Below, piece by piece: positions 1 to 9,246 of a stretch of DNA of 40,428 bases. The notes under the pieces are model-generated. The model ran no database searches. It was not told the origin of the DNA and saw nothing but the letters and a program-made list of their open reading frames with translations. The translations under genes and the position numbers were made by a program. Source of the DNA: Nitrosomonas sp. Nm132 (lineage in GTDB: Bacteria; Pseudomonadota; Gammaproteobacteria; Burkholderiales; Nitrosomonadaceae); NCBI RefSeq assembly GCF_900100485.1, contig NZ_FNDH01000023.1:1-40428 (forward strand), given 5' to 3'. How positions within the stretch are numbered: the stretch's first letter is position 1; each line of letters begins with the position of its first letter.

Positions 1-91
1 CCTCATCATTTATATCCGTTTTGTATGACATCTCTTAGCTTACTATCAAAAAATCCTTGATTCTAATGGAAATCGTTTTGCCAGACAGCTT

Positions 92-604
92 CTAAAACAG
101 CACAACTGGCACAAGCAGCAAACTCATTAGAAAATCCAATACCACGATGCCACCGCTCGTCAGTGAAGGTAGCATCTTAGCAGCAACACCCCCAGCACTT
201 TTCCAGTGCTCTGCCAAGGCTTGTCTGAGCATGGCCACGTTCAGCTGCAGGTCGATTCCGAGCGTTGTTTTCAGCCAGGGGATCCATTGACTCTTAACGG
301 TTTCAAGGTAATCCGGAGTACGCTCAACCAACCGCATTATCTCCTTCTCAAACAATGGCATCATGACTAAAATCATGGCCGTGAATACACCCAGTGATAA
401 GAGCATGACCAGCACCGTTCCCAAGGTTCGGGAAATTTTTTGGACTGACAGCCATGAGACGAGTGGATTACAGATATAGGCAATAACTGCAGCCAGTAAA
501 AAAGGCGTCAGCATTGGACTCAAAAGATAAATCAGCGCCCCAAATACACCGATCAGAATGATCCACCAAAGATAATGTTGATCCTCAGAGTGTTTAGAGT
601 TCAT
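92..604 (-). pseudogene. Truncated AI-2E family (PerM/DUF20) permease, N-terminal half only
   Basis: The 170-residue frame starts at an ATG and has the N-terminal membrane segments of the AI-2E/PerM permease family: hydrophobic stretches near residues 12-30, 33-50 and 60-85, then a soluble part and another membrane segment near 150-170. Family members are usually about 350 residues, so the frame stops (TAG at 92-94) in the middle of the usual transmembrane core. Reading on to the window edge in all three minus frames gives only short stretches with stops, so this is not a simple single-base frameshift that I can repair. It lies divergently from purM, the usual arrangement in betaproteobacteria, so the locus is ancestral and the gene is probably broken. 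What destroyed the 3' half, an insertion or a deletion, lies at or beyond the left edge. Confidence 0.7.
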
Positions 605-666
605 TTGCGGTAAAATTACACTTTCCGAAAAGTGGCACTCTATCCGTAACCAAGCGAGAACTCAAC

Positions 667-1725
667 TTGACTTCATCTAATTCCCAACATCCTAAGCCAG
701 AACAACTATCCTATCGCGATGCCGGCGTAAACATTGATGCAGGCAATCTTCTGGTTGAGAAAATCAAACCTTTTGCCCAACGCACATGGCGCCCGGAGAT
801 ACTTGCTGGAATCGGAGGTTTCGGTGCACTTTTTGAGGTCCCTCAGAAATACCGCAATCCGGTATTGGTATCTGGAACCGATGGCGTAGGCACCAAATTA
901 AAGGTTGCCTTCCAGTTTAATCAGCACGACAGCATTGGAATCGATCTGGTTGCCATGAGCGTCAATGATATCCTCGTTCAGGGTGCAGAGCCGCTGTTCT
1001 TTCTGGATTATTTTGCTTGCGGTAGCTTGAATGTAGATACGGCCACTCGAGTTGTTCAAGGTATTGCGGCAGGCTGTGAACAAGCCGGATGTGCCTTGAT
1101 TGGCGGAGAAACGGCTGAAATGCCCGGCATGTATCCAGAAGGCGAATATGATCTGGCTGGTTTTGCCGTGGGAATCGTAGAGAAAAGTAGCATCATCAAT
1201 GGATCTACCATTTCGGAAAACGATATCATTCTAGGAATCGCCTCCAATGGTGCGCATGCCAATGGCTTTTCGTTGATCCGCAAAATTATCGAAAAACATC
1301 CTGTTGATTTAAACGCCAAATTAGGGAATAGCACTCTGATAGAAGCCATCATGGCGCCAACCCGTATCTACGTAAAACCTGTACTGGAATTAATCAGAAA
1401 ATTGCCTGTGAAAGGTCTTGCCCATATTACCGGTGGGGGGCTACTAGAAAACATTCCACGCATTTTGCCTACAGGAATGATGGTCTATATCCAGCAGGAT
1501 TCCTGGGAAATTCCTCTCTTATTTCATTGGTTGCAACAGCAAGGCAACGTTGCTAATGAAGAAATGTTTCGGGTTTTCAATTGCGGCATAGGAATGGTTT
1601 TGGTGGTTGCACCTGAACATGCTGATGAGGCGATGGCCGTTTTACATGCCTGTGGAGAAACTGTCTGGCGAATCGGCCATATCAAGCAACGTCACGCCGA
1701 CGAGCCAGCCATTTTAATTGCTTAA
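667..1725 (+). CDS. purM: Phosphoribosylformylglycinamidine cyclo-ligase (AIR synthetase)
   Basis: PurM closes the imidazole ring of formylglycinamidine ribonucleotide using ATP, the fifth step of cytoplasmic purine synthesis. The 352-residue protein has the family length and hallmarks: SYRDAGV/IDAGN at residues 15-26, the [10 protein letters not shown] nucleotide-binding loop near 70, and [11 protein letters not shown] near 156. The start is a TTG. No ATG occurs in frame before the conserved region, and a GAGA stretch lies a suitable distance upstream, so the TTG is the best choice. The gene is divergent from the broken permease across about 62 bp, which must hold its promoter, and is followed 11 bp later by purN, its usual partner. 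Assignment is certain; only the start codon is open. Confidence 0.97.
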   Translation: MTSSNSQHPKPEQLSYRDAGVNIDAGNLLVEKIKPFAQRTWRPEILAGIGGFGALFEVPQKYRNPVLVSGTDGVGTKLKVAFQFNQHDSIGIDLVAMSVNDILVQGAEPLFFLDYFACGSLNVDTATRVVQGIAAGCEQAGCALIGGETAEMPGMYPEGEYDLAGFAVGIVEKSSIINGSTISENDIILGIASNGAHANGFSLIRKIIEKHPVDLNAKLGNSTLIEAIMAPTRIYVKPVLELIRKLPVKGLAHITGGGLLENIPRILPTGMMVYIQQDSWEIPLLFHWLQQQGNVANEEMFRVFNCGIGMVLVVAPEHADEAMAVLHACGETVWRIGHIKQRHADEPAILIA

Positions 1726-1736
1726 CCAATATAAGT

Positions 1737-2378
1737 ATGATGAAATCACTGGTTATTCTTATTTCTGGTCGCGGTAGCAACATGCAAACGCTACTTGATG
1801 CAAAACTCCCAGCTAAGACCATCACCGTAATCAGTAATAATCCAGCTGCAACAGGGCTGGAAATTGCTCGATCGCGTCACATCCAGACTCATGTCGTCGA
1901 TCATCGCGCTTATCCAGATCGCGAAACGTTCGACGCCGCCCTAGCAGAAAAAATTGATGCCTGCCAACCCGACTTGGTCGCGCTTGCTGGCTTCATGCGC
2001 ATTCTTGGTGACAGCTTTGCTAGCCATTATCAGAATCGATTGATCAATATTCACCCTTCCTTGCTACCTGCTTTTTCCGGCTTGAACACACACACGCGCG
2101 CACTTAAAGAAGGTGTAAAAATCCATGGATGCACGGTACACTTTGTTACTTCGCAACTCGATCATGGACCTATCATTATTCAAGCTGCAGTCCCTGTGCT
2201 GCCTGAAGATACCCCTGAAGCTTTGGCTGCGCGTGTTCTCCAGCAAGAACATCGGATTTACCCGCAAGCCGTGCGCTGGTTCTTGGAAGATCGTCTTACG
2301 CTTACCAATAGTTGTGTAGAAATTCGGGCGGCAGCCATAGAAAACCATGCTTTATATTCGCCTCCCTTAGATCAATGA
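1737..2378 (+). CDS. purN: Phosphoribosylglycinamide formyltransferase
   Basis: PurN transfers the formyl group of 10-formyltetrahydrofolate to glycinamide ribonucleotide, the third step of purine synthesis. The 213-residue protein shows the N-terminal phosphate-binding SGRGSNMQ loop, the NIHPSLLP motif with catalytic Asn and His, and the catalytic Asp in the LDHGPII motif, so it should be active. Two ATGs are adjacent at 1737 and 1740; either may be used. The 11-bp gap to purM indicates a purMN operon. Downstream, 142 bp without a convincing gene separate it from the methyltransferase gene. An overlapping 68-codon frame in this gap has no recognisable features and I do not call it. Confidence 0.97.
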   Translation: MMKSLVILISGRGSNMQTLLDAKLPAKTITVISNNPAATGLEIARSRHIQTHVVDHRAYPDRETFDAALAEKIDACQPDLVALAGFMRILGDSFASHYQNRLINIHPSLLPAFSGLNTHTRALKEGVKIHGCTVHFVTSQLDHGPIIIQAAVPVLPEDTPEALAARVLQQEHRIYPQAVRWFLEDRLTLTNSCVEIRAAAIENHALYSPPLDQ

Positions 2379-2520
2379 AAATTCTCTTCAAACGCATTGA
2401 TGGCCCCGTTATAAATTTTTGCACGCCTTTAATCAATACGTCATACCTCTTACAGAAAAAAGCTAAACCTCTCACGGATCAGTTTAAGACGTTCTCGAAT
2501 CATTACCCATCCAATTAATT

Positions 2521-3777
2521 ATGCGCCCAACGCTTGCCCAACTCGACATGGCCACGGTAGCCATACGTACTATATTACCGCTGAGATCCCCCGCCGATAC
2601 CCTGCTCCGCCTGTTTTTCCGTGATCATTCGATGGCGGGTCAGAATGATCGAGCTGTCATTGCAGAAATAGTGTTCGGTATTTTACGTCACAGATTTTTT
2701 CTGGAATGCCTGACTGAGAAAGCAACACCCCGCACTCTGCTTCTGGCTTACCTAGTCAAATTTGAAGGCATAAATTTGCGTGAACTGGCCTCTTTCATTA
2801 ATGAAAGCGAAGCCAAATGGCTCGCGCACATCAAAGCGATCACATTAGCGTCACAACCGCTTGCTATTCAAGCAGAATTTCCCGAATGGCTCATGGAAAA
2901 ATTACAAAAATTTTTACCCGATACTGAGATTCTCAGGCTGGGCCAAACATTACAGCATCCTGCTCCCTTAGACTTACGCGTCAACACGCTGTTTGTAAAA
3001 CGTGACGAGGTGCTCACACTATTAAATCAGAAAGGTATCGAGGCGCACGCTACCCCCTACTCACCTATCGGTATTCGTCTAACTGGCAAACCCACCATTA
3101 ATAAAGATCCGCTATTTCTTTCTGGAAAAATAGAAGTACAAGATGAAAGTAGTCAGATTCTGGGCTATCTGCTCGCACCCCGGCGGGGTGAAATGGTTGT
3201 TGATTTTTGTGCAGGTGCTGGTGGCAAAGCATTGATGCTGGGCGCGCTCATGCACTCCCAGGGCCGCATTTACGCTTTCGATATCTCTGAGAAACGTCTT
3301 AACAATCTGAAACCACGTCTCAAACGCTCTGGTTTGTCCAATTTACACCCTCAACGCATCAGCAGTGAAAATGACATTAGGATAAAACGCCTGTACGGAA
3401 AAATAGATCGAGTACTCGTTGACGTACCCTGCAGTGGATTAGGGACATTACGCCGCAACCCAGATTTAAAATGGCGGCAAACACCGCAAAGTATCGAGGA
3501 ATTAAAATACAAACAAGCAACCATCCTTTCTTCTGCTGCCAATCTACTTAAACCAGGCGGCAGACTAGTTTACGCTACCTGCAGCCTACTTCCCGAAGAG
3601 AATCAAGAGATTATAGAATCTTTCCTCTCTGGCAATCCTCATTTCATCCGATTAAATTGTGCAAGTCTTCTGGCACAACAGAAAATACCGCTTGACACAG
3701 GCGAATACTTGCAGCTATCACCAGCACTTCATCAAACTGATGGCTTCTTTGCCGCAGCTCTAGAGCGAGAAAAGTAA
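2521..3777 (+). CDS. RsmB/NOP-family rRNA cytosine-C5 methyltransferase
   Basis: Likely methylates a cytosine of 16S rRNA with S-adenosylmethionine. The 418 residues carry an N-terminal NusB-like helical region (about 1-140) and a C-terminal class I methyltransferase domain. The SAM loop DFCAGAGGKA lies near residue 223, and the two NOP-family cysteines are present in DVPCSGLGTLRRNPDLKWR (near 305) and YATCS (near 350). It is close in length to RsmB (about 430), so rsmB is a reasonable name, but the RNA site cannot be proved from sequence. Genes of this family often sit near purMN in betaproteobacteria, although a DUF3108 gene that often lies between them is not seen here. It converges on the GGDEF/EAL gene with a 56-bp gap lacking an evident terminator. 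Confidence 0.9.
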   Translation: MRPTLAQLDMATVAIRTILPLRSPADTLLRLFFRDHSMAGQNDRAVIAEIVFGILRHRFFLECLTEKATPRTLLLAYLVKFEGINLRELASFINESEAKWLAHIKAITLASQPLAIQAEFPEWLMEKLQKFLPDTEILRLGQTLQHPAPLDLRVNTLFVKRDEVLTLLNQKGIEAHATPYSPIGIRLTGKPTINKDPLFLSGKIEVQDESSQILGYLLAPRRGEMVVDFCAGAGGKALMLGALMHSQGRIYAFDISEKRLNNLKPRLKRSGLSNLHPQRISSENDIRIKRLYGKIDRVLVDVPCSGLGTLRRNPDLKWRQTPQSIEELKYKQATILSSAANLLKPGGRLVYATCSLLPEENQEIIESFLSGNPHFIRLNCASLLAQQKIPLDTGEYLQLSPALHQTDGFFAAALEREK

Positions 3778-3833
3778 CCTGATTTATTTTCTTCGTTAGC
3801 ACAACGGAATGTCTAATCTACTGACAATCACAA

Positions 3834-6749
3834 TTAATCTTCGGATGAACCAAAGACTTCAGCAGCAGCAGAGGGTTTGCCAATATGATAGCCTTGTGCA
3901 AAATCTACCTCCATTTTTTCCAGCAATACCAACACCTCCTCATTTTCAACAAATTCAGCGGTAATTTTCTTACCAAACCCCCTTGCTACGCTGCATAAGG
4001 CTTTAACCAATATTAGATCAGCAGGGCTACTCGCCAGATTCCGAACAAATGAGCCATCTATCTTCACAGCATCGACAGGTAACTCTCTCAAATAATAGAA
4101 AGATGAAAAACCAACACCAAAATCATCCAGCACAAAACCGCAACCAAGTTCCTTAATTTCTCGAAGCAGGTTTCGTGTTCCAGGTAAATTATCGAGAGCG
4201 GCAGTCTCTGTTATTTCAAACATTAAAAGAGTGGGGTCGACACCTTTATCCATAAGCTCCTGTCTAATCACTGGCAGTAATCCTGGATCATTGAACGCAT
4301 GCGCGGATAAGTTGATTGATAGGCGAATTCGATTACCTGATTTATTGATCTTGGCTGCTTGTGCAATTGCCTTACGCAACACCATATGATCAATCTCATG
4401 GATCAACCCGGTATGCTCTGCAGCAGCAATGAAAGCCGCAGGTGAATGAATTGTGCCATCCTTACCGCACATACGCAGCAATACCTCATAATGAGAGATC
4501 GTTCTATCAGGTAGCGCCATAATCGGCTGGAAATAAAGCAGATACTTATCATTCAAGTTAGCATACTCGATTTGCTCTTTCCAATGCACAAGCGTATACA
4601 TTCGCTCTCTCGTTTGATCGTCATTGGAAAACAGATGCCAGGTACCCCGTCCTATTTCCTTGGCCTGATACATAGCAAGATCGGCTGCAGCCAATAGATC
4701 GTGCACATTGTTACCATGCTCCGGAAAAAGAGCAATACCGATACTGGCTGCAATTTTATATGTTCTACCATTTACCGTTAACTGCGTCTCACTCAAGCGA
4801 AATAGAATTTTCTTTGCGACTTCAATAGCTCCGCTCGCCGTAATTTCTGGCAGAATAACTGCAAACTCATCCCCTCCTAAACGTCCCGTAATATCCGCAG
4901 CACGAATTGCATGAGATAGCATGTCTGCAACTATCTTCAGCAAAGAATCGCCAGCTTGGTGCCCACTGGTATCATTAATGTACTTAAATCGATCGAGATC
5001 AAAAAATAACAATGCCCCTGGATGTTGGTATCTCTCCGCCCAATTGATCATATGCTCGAGCTCTTCACTGAAACGACGCCGATTATATAGATTCGTCAAC
5101 GGATCATGATCGGCCAACCATGCCAAATGGCCTTCCACACGCTTGTATTCTGTAATATCCAGACCAACTGAAAGTACTGATGGATCTGTTTCTGATTGCC
5201 ATGACAACCGGGAATGCAACCAAACGATATGTCTTTTTGAACCATCATTACATAAGGTAATGGCCTCATGCCTCAATTGTTCACGTCGACCAGAATGGAT
5301 CTCCTCTAAATGCTGGCCAAGATTGTACTGTTCACTGTCAGGTAGCAATATCTCAAGAAAGGGCTTACCTCGAATCTCTTCTTCAGTATAACGCATCAGC
5401 ATTTCACCATATGCGTTTAACATTATTATCTTACCTTTGACATTCTGGGTCAGCACGATGACCTGAGCTGTATCAAGCAAGTGTGCAATAAAATCTTTTT
5501 CTTTGCTTAATTCATCCCGTTGCTGAACAAGCAGCTTTGTACGATAAACGACTTTATCCTCCAGCTTCTCAAGCTTATGAGACAACGTCACTGCAGCTTC
5601 ATAAAGAAGATCAATCTCATCCTTTAGCCATTGCTTCCTGTTAACAGAAGAAAGCGTAGCGCGGAAGATTCCAAAGCTGCCACCCGCCAAAAGCGGCAAG
5701 GTAAATACAATATGCTTAAGCCGTGAGAGTGGCTTAGAAAGAATAGCAAACAATAATATTTCTGAAAAAATTAAACCAATTAGACCGATGATGACTATAC
5801 GCCAAATAGAATCACGAATCGCTTCAATGGTAGCGGTAATATCAGTAATGACAACCAAATGAGCCTGATCTGTCATGCTGATCCCTTGTAATGGAAACAG
5901 TTTTATACGCTGGTAACGTTTATTCCATTCGGTTTGAATGCCCTGCTTCAGTTTGGCCAGATCGGGGTACTCTTCTACCGTTTGATAAAGGATCTCAAGA
6001 TTCTTATCTCTATTGGTCAATGCTGCCAGGCGTATCTCCCAATCAGGAAACCATACATCATTGTGTTTAATCGTGTATTTTTTTTCTTTTAGAAACAATC
6101 CAATATCAGAGCCAAATGTTCGCTTAAAACCTAAGAAAACATCGGCCAGAGAAGCGCCAATAACGATCGTTCCTGTACGAATACCTTCCACCAGAAGCGG
6201 CTCGATCGTATACTGTATACAACTTTCTATGCAGATTAATGGATTGGCGGGCTGTTCATATAAATTGACTTCACGAACATGCTTCAAAAGAAGCGTATCT
6301 CGATAAATATCCGCTTCAAAGCTATCCCAACCTATCAGGAGCTGATTAGATTGATCATAAAACCTTACCGCTTCAATTCCATCTTGAAGCTGCAATAATT
6401 GCCAGTGATGTTCAAATGCATTTGCAATCTGCTCATTATTTTGTGCAGACAAGGCTGCATCCATTCCTTTCAGGAAAGGAATCATTCTGATCAGCTGATG
6501 TGAGCTAGATGAAATTTGCTCAATGAGTTTTTCAACCTCTTTGGCATATCGCTGATATTGTAGATCACTTTGTTGATCAATATTATCGATGAAGCGCTGA
6601 TAATTAATGATGCTGAATGTCGTCACCACTATCAGCAAAATTATGCTGCTGAGTAGCGAAATCTTCCATTTCAGACTAGCAAATCGAGATGATGCGCCAT
6701 GATCAAACTTAGCAAGCTGAGTGTTTTTTTCCAAAATACTCTGTTTCAT
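3834..6749 (-). CDS. Membrane sensor with PAS, GGDEF and EAL domains (c-di-GMP turnover)
   Basis: This 971-residue protein should make and/or degrade cyclic di-GMP in response to a periplasmic signal. Order: TM 29-49; periplasmic sensor region about 50-310; TM 316-338; linker coiled coil about 380-415; PAS 420-535; GGDEF 545-707 with an intact GGDEF at 625-629; EAL 725-965. The EAL signature reads EVL at 754-756, which keeps the metal-binding glutamate. The other EAL residues look present: Asn in INLS, Glu in EITET, DDFG, Lys in VKIDG, Glu in AEFVE and Gln in QGYHIG. The periplasmic region has a C-x3-C pair (about 173/177) that could form a disulfide. It is the last gene of a close minus-strand run, 12 bp after the porin gene, suggesting that its signal is linked to what the porin or the PstS-like protein handles. 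Which activity dominates cannot be read from sequence. Confidence 0.93.
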   Translation of the reverse strand: MKQSILEKNTQLAKFDHGASSRFASLKWKISLLSSIILLIVVTTFSIINYQRFIDNIDQQSDLQYQRYAKEVEKLIEQISSSSHQLIRMIPFLKGMDAALSAQNNEQIANAFEHHWQLLQLQDGIEAVRFYDQSNQLLIGWDSFEADIYRDTLLLKHVREVNLYEQPANPLICIESCIQYTIEPLLVEGIRTGTIVIGASLADVFLGFKRTFGSDIGLFLKEKKYTIKHNDVWFPDWEIRLAALTNRDKNLEILYQTVEEYPDLAKLKQGIQTEWNKRYQRIKLFPLQGISMTDQAHLVVITDITATIEAIRDSIWRIVIIGLIGLIFSEILLFAILSKPLSRLKHIVFTLPLLAGGSFGIFRATLSSVNRKQWLKDEIDLLYEAAVTLSHKLEKLEDKVVYRTKLLVQQRDELSKEKDFIAHLLDTAQVIVLTQNVKGKIIMLNAYGEMLMRYTEEEIRGKPFLEILLPDSEQYNLGQHLEEIHSGRREQLRHEAITLCNDGSKRHIVWLHSRLSWQSETDPSVLSVGLDITEYKRVEGHLAWLADHDPLTNLYNRRRFSEELEHMINWAERYQHPGALLFFDLDRFKYINDTSGHQAGDSLLKIVADMLSHAIRAADITGRLGGDEFAVILPEITASGAIEVAKKILFRLSETQLTVNGRTYKIAASIGIALFPEHGNNVHDLLAAADLAMYQAKEIGRGTWHLFSNDDQTRERMYTLVHWKEQIEYANLNDKYLLYFQPIMALPDRTISHYEVLLRMCGKDGTIHSPAAFIAAAEHTGLIHEIDHMVLRKAIAQAAKINKSGNRIRLSINLSAHAFNDPGLLPVIRQELMDKGVDPTLLMFEITETAALDNLPGTRNLLREIKELGCGFVLDDFGVGFSSFYYLRELPVDAVKIDGSFVRNLASSPADLILVKALCSVARGFGKKITAEFVENEEVLVLLEKMEVDFAQGYHIGKPSAAAEVFGSSED

Positions 6750-6761
6750 GCAGATTTCTGC

Positions 6762-8009
6762 TTAAAAGCGATAAGAAACCTGGGCAGCAAAGAGATTCCA
6801 ATGTCGATCGGTAAAAGCAGGATCCGGATTATCCAATGTAGAAAGCCAGGCTGTGCCATTTACGCGATGATACTCGCCGCGTAGCATAATCGCAGGAGTA
6901 ATGTTCCAACGTAGCCCCACAGTCAAATCCTTAGCAAAGCGACTGTCAGAAGGAAATCCAGTTTTAACATGCCATTCACTGCCATCACGATCTTTTCTAT
7001 CTGTAAACAGTACATCATACCGCAAGACGGCCTCCCAGGCTGGGCTAAACCGGTAAATACCTTGAAAATAAAAACTTTCACCGGTAAAGCTCTTGTCAAC
7101 AAGAGGATGAAAGTTCTTCATTTCGATATGCCGCAATGCATATTCCGAAGTAATGCTCCAGTGCTCAGCATTATATTGCGCAGAAAAGATTAATGGAAAG
7201 AATTCGATTGAACCTGAGCTCAATCGATCCTTCGCTGCTGGATCATACCCTACATTGACCTGCGCTCCGCTTATTGCCAAACGTAATCGCCCGCCATCTC
7301 GCTCATAAATCAGACGCCCTAAATATGATAATCTCGGCGTTAGATCACCTGACTGGTTTTTTCGCAAAATAGCTGCCTCGGTACTTTTATCGTCAACTTG
7401 TGGAAAACCCGTTACAAACTGAAGTGTAACGTCACCCCAATCGGAACGAGATTCGCCATATAATTGTATACCATCTGAAGCCAACGCTAAATTACGCGCC
7501 CGATCGAAGTAAATCGATTGTGGCAACAAAATACTCGGCCGGGTAAAGGGTACATCGCGAGTTTCATTATAAAAACCAAAAGGGTTTTTGGTTCGCCCTA
7601 AACGCACCCCTACTTCTTTAGTCTCAGTCGTGATTGCAGTATAATCGACAAAACCATAATCGATACGAATACCACCTTTACTATCTTCGCCTGTTTGGCG
7701 GGATAGTAACTGCCCTGAAAATTGGAGATTCGTCAAGGGTCGATACGAAGCATTCACTCCAATCTCTCTAAAATCGAAACTGCCCCTCCCCCTGGTACTA
7801 TCGCCAAACACATCATTTCGTGTTGCGGTTGTTTTTATATATCCCTGACTCAAGAAGCCATGAACCTGCAGACCTTTCAGATCTGGTCTTTCTGCCGCAT
7901 TAATCCATGATGGATGCAATCCAGTCAATAGCATCACCACTCGACTCAAAGAGCCAATCAAAATAATAAGTCTATTCAACATGAACATGAAGGATCTGGA
8001 TGCTATCAT
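6762..8009 (-). CDS. Porin-like outer-membrane beta-barrel protein
   Basis: The 415-residue product has a long hydrophobic N-terminus (about residues 8-38, ending near INAAE) consistent with an export signal. It continues with alternating amphipathic strands rich in aromatic residues and Arg/Gly turns, and ends in VSYRF with the C-terminal Phe typical of outer-membrane barrels. I place it in the general porin class; substrate is unknown. The start at 8009 has an AGAGAG-type ribosome site about ten bases upstream and makes the gene overlap the preceding gene by 38 bp. Later ATGs at 7988 and 7982 would shorten the signal peptide and are also possible. The overlap indicates translational coupling with the PstS-like gene, and the GGDEF/EAL gene follows 12 bp downstream. 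Confidence 0.8.
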   Translation of the reverse strand: MIASRSFMFMLNRLIILIGSLSRVVMLLTGLHPSWINAAERPDLKGLQVHGFLSQGYIKTTATRNDVFGDSTRGRGSFDFREIGVNASYRPLTNLQFSGQLLSRQTGEDSKGGIRIDYGFVDYTAITTETKEVGVRLGRTKNPFGFYNETRDVPFTRPSILLPQSIYFDRARNLALASDGIQLYGESRSDWGDVTLQFVTGFPQVDDKSTEAAILRKNQSGDLTPRLSYLGRLIYERDGGRLRLAISGAQVNVGYDPAAKDRLSSGSIEFFPLIFSAQYNAEHWSITSEYALRHIEMKNFHPLVDKSFTGESFYFQGIYRFSPAWEAVLRYDVLFTDRKDRDGSEWHVKTGFPSDSRFAKDLTVGLRWNITPAIMLRGEYHRVNGTAWLSTLDNPDPAFTDRHWNLFAAQVSYRF

Positions 8010-8433
8010 CTATATTTACTCTCTTCAAATAGCCGATAGCGCCCGGGGTCGTGGCGACCCGAACGCGCATTTCTTCTTCGGAACTTACTAGAAAGGGTGC
8101 CTGGCCTGTCCCTGAAAAGATAAGCCGATCCCATGCTGAACGTAATTGATAGGGAAAAATATTGAGCTTCTCTTTGGCAAAGAGATTGTGCAACGGCGCA
8201 TCGTCAGGCAGCACGAACACCCGGATAGGGGAGCCATCCTGCCATGCTCTAAGACGCATGCCAAAAATAGCACGTAATGAGTTTCTGGAAAGGTGTCGTA
8301 TATTAACGCTGAGATGAACGACTACCTCAACGGAACCACTGGTTTGCGGAGCACTTGCAACGAATGGCGCACTGATCAACAGAAATAGTAGAAAAATACA
8401 GCACAAATAATGAACAGTGATGCGTACCGCCAT
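7972..8433 (-). CDS. Small periplasmic phosphate-binding-protein-like (PstS-type) domain protein
   Basis: The 153-residue protein has a signal peptide (hydrophobic stretch about 8-27, cleavage near VASA) and a domain resembling one lobe of PstS-type type-2 periplasmic binding proteins. Visible signs are the LSRNSLRAIFGMRLRAW segment near residue 48 and TPGAIGYL near 133, both characteristic of that family. It is far shorter than a transport PstS (about 340 residues) and no Pst permease genes are near, so it probably senses or scaffolds rather than feeds a transporter (inference). It starts 12 bp after the acyltransferase stop and overlaps the porin start, so all three plus the c-di-GMP gene are probably one transcript. 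Confidence 0.75.
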   Translation of the reverse strand: MAVRITVHYLCCIFLLFLLISAPFVASAPQTSGSVEVVVHLSVNIRHLSRNSLRAIFGMRLRAWQDGSPIRVFVLPDDAPLHNLFAKEKLNIFPYQLRSAWDRLIFSGTGQAPFLVSSEEEMRVRVATTPGAIGYLKRVNIDDSIQILHVHVE

Positions 8434-8445
8434 ACTGAAAATATG

Positions 8446-9246
8446 CTAACAAGTTACAATGCTAGTATCAGTATAGGGCACGCCCTGCCGACATCTACAT
8501 ATCGACTTGAAATCTTCGAGATTTGCTGGCCAGACTCTACCATTATCGGTCACCAGTTCCCAGATATCGCGATAATTTGTATACATCCTTTCCAGCACAT
8601 CAATCAGGCAGACATAATAAGGGCGTCGTTGGCCATGATAATTAACTAATGGGCCGATAGGCTCGAATTGCATGCCATAAAAACCAAATAGCCTATTCAG
8701 AGCCGGATCCATTGCTGAAAATAAGTGATAGATATCATATTTAGCACATATTTGAATAATACCAATAGCCAGCCCTAACATCGGATGGGGGAATCGCCTG
8801 CGCCCGCTCTCATCAGAGTGCTTTGAAATCTTACCAACTACAAAATGGAAATCATCTTTTCGTCTGAAAAAGTTACGAAGAATAACAAATCTCGAAATCT
8901 CAACGGCAGACCGTCGCTGCACGTTCATATTGGTATATGCTGGATAAAATTGCGTATGTAACTCAACAGGAAACTTTTGATTAATATCGAGGGGATTAGA
9001 TAAAATCAGACGCGTAGTTCCTACAAAAGTATTGGATGGTTTATGTCGTAATAGTAAATGCAAAGAAGAACTGTCATATTCATCACTTTCCAATTCGTCA
9101 GGATAACTTGATGCATCAATATCTGGGTATTTATTATCAACACACAAAATTCGATATCTTAGATTAAATACCTTCTTTAATAACGCTGGAGTATCAGCAA
9201 TAATAATCTCAAAGTATTCATGAAATGCTGTGGTGATATCATTCAT
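8446..9246 (-). CDS. LuxI-like N-acyltransferase, XrtA/PEP-CTERM system-associated type
   Basis: Resembles the PEP-CTERM/exosortase-associated acyltransferase family (TIGR03694-like), a GNAT-fold relative of acyl-homoserine-lactone synthases. The 266-residue form shows the LuxI-type pattern: Arg30 in FNLRYRI, acidic residues around 54-57, Arg79 in GTTRL, and Glu116-x-x-Arg119 in EISRF. I chose the ATG at 9246 because a TAAGGA ribosome site lies five bases upstream; a longer frame from 9261 uses a TTG inside that site. The acyl donor, acceptor and product are unknown. It lies downstream of the asparagine-synthase-like gene across a 388-bp AT-rich gap, so it probably has its own promoter, and runs directly into the PstS-like, porin and c-di-GMP genes. 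Confidence 0.83.
   Translation of the reverse strand: MNDITTAFHEYFEIIIADTPALLKKVFNLRYRILCVDNKYPDIDASSYPDELESDEYDSSSLHLLLRHKPSNTFVGTTRLILSNPLDINQKFPVELHTQFYPAYTNMNVQRRSAVEISRFVILRNFFRRKDDFHFVVGKISKHSDESGRRRFPHPMLGLAIGIIQICAKYDIYHLFSAMDPALNRLFGFYGMQFEPIGPLVNYHGQRRPYYVCLIDVLERMYTNYRDIWELVTDNGRVWPANLEDFKSICRCRQGVPYTDTSIVTC

Noticed and set aside
2312..2518. 68-codon plus-strand frame overlapping the end of purN
   Set aside because: No family resemblance, no ribosome site, and it overlaps the secure purN 3' end; it looks like a shadow frame.
8446..9246. Calling the acyltransferase a true AHL quorum-sensing synthase (luxI)
   Set aside because: The fold residues fit, but the length, the missing luxR partner and the XrtA context fit the PEP-CTERM-associated acyltransferase family better.
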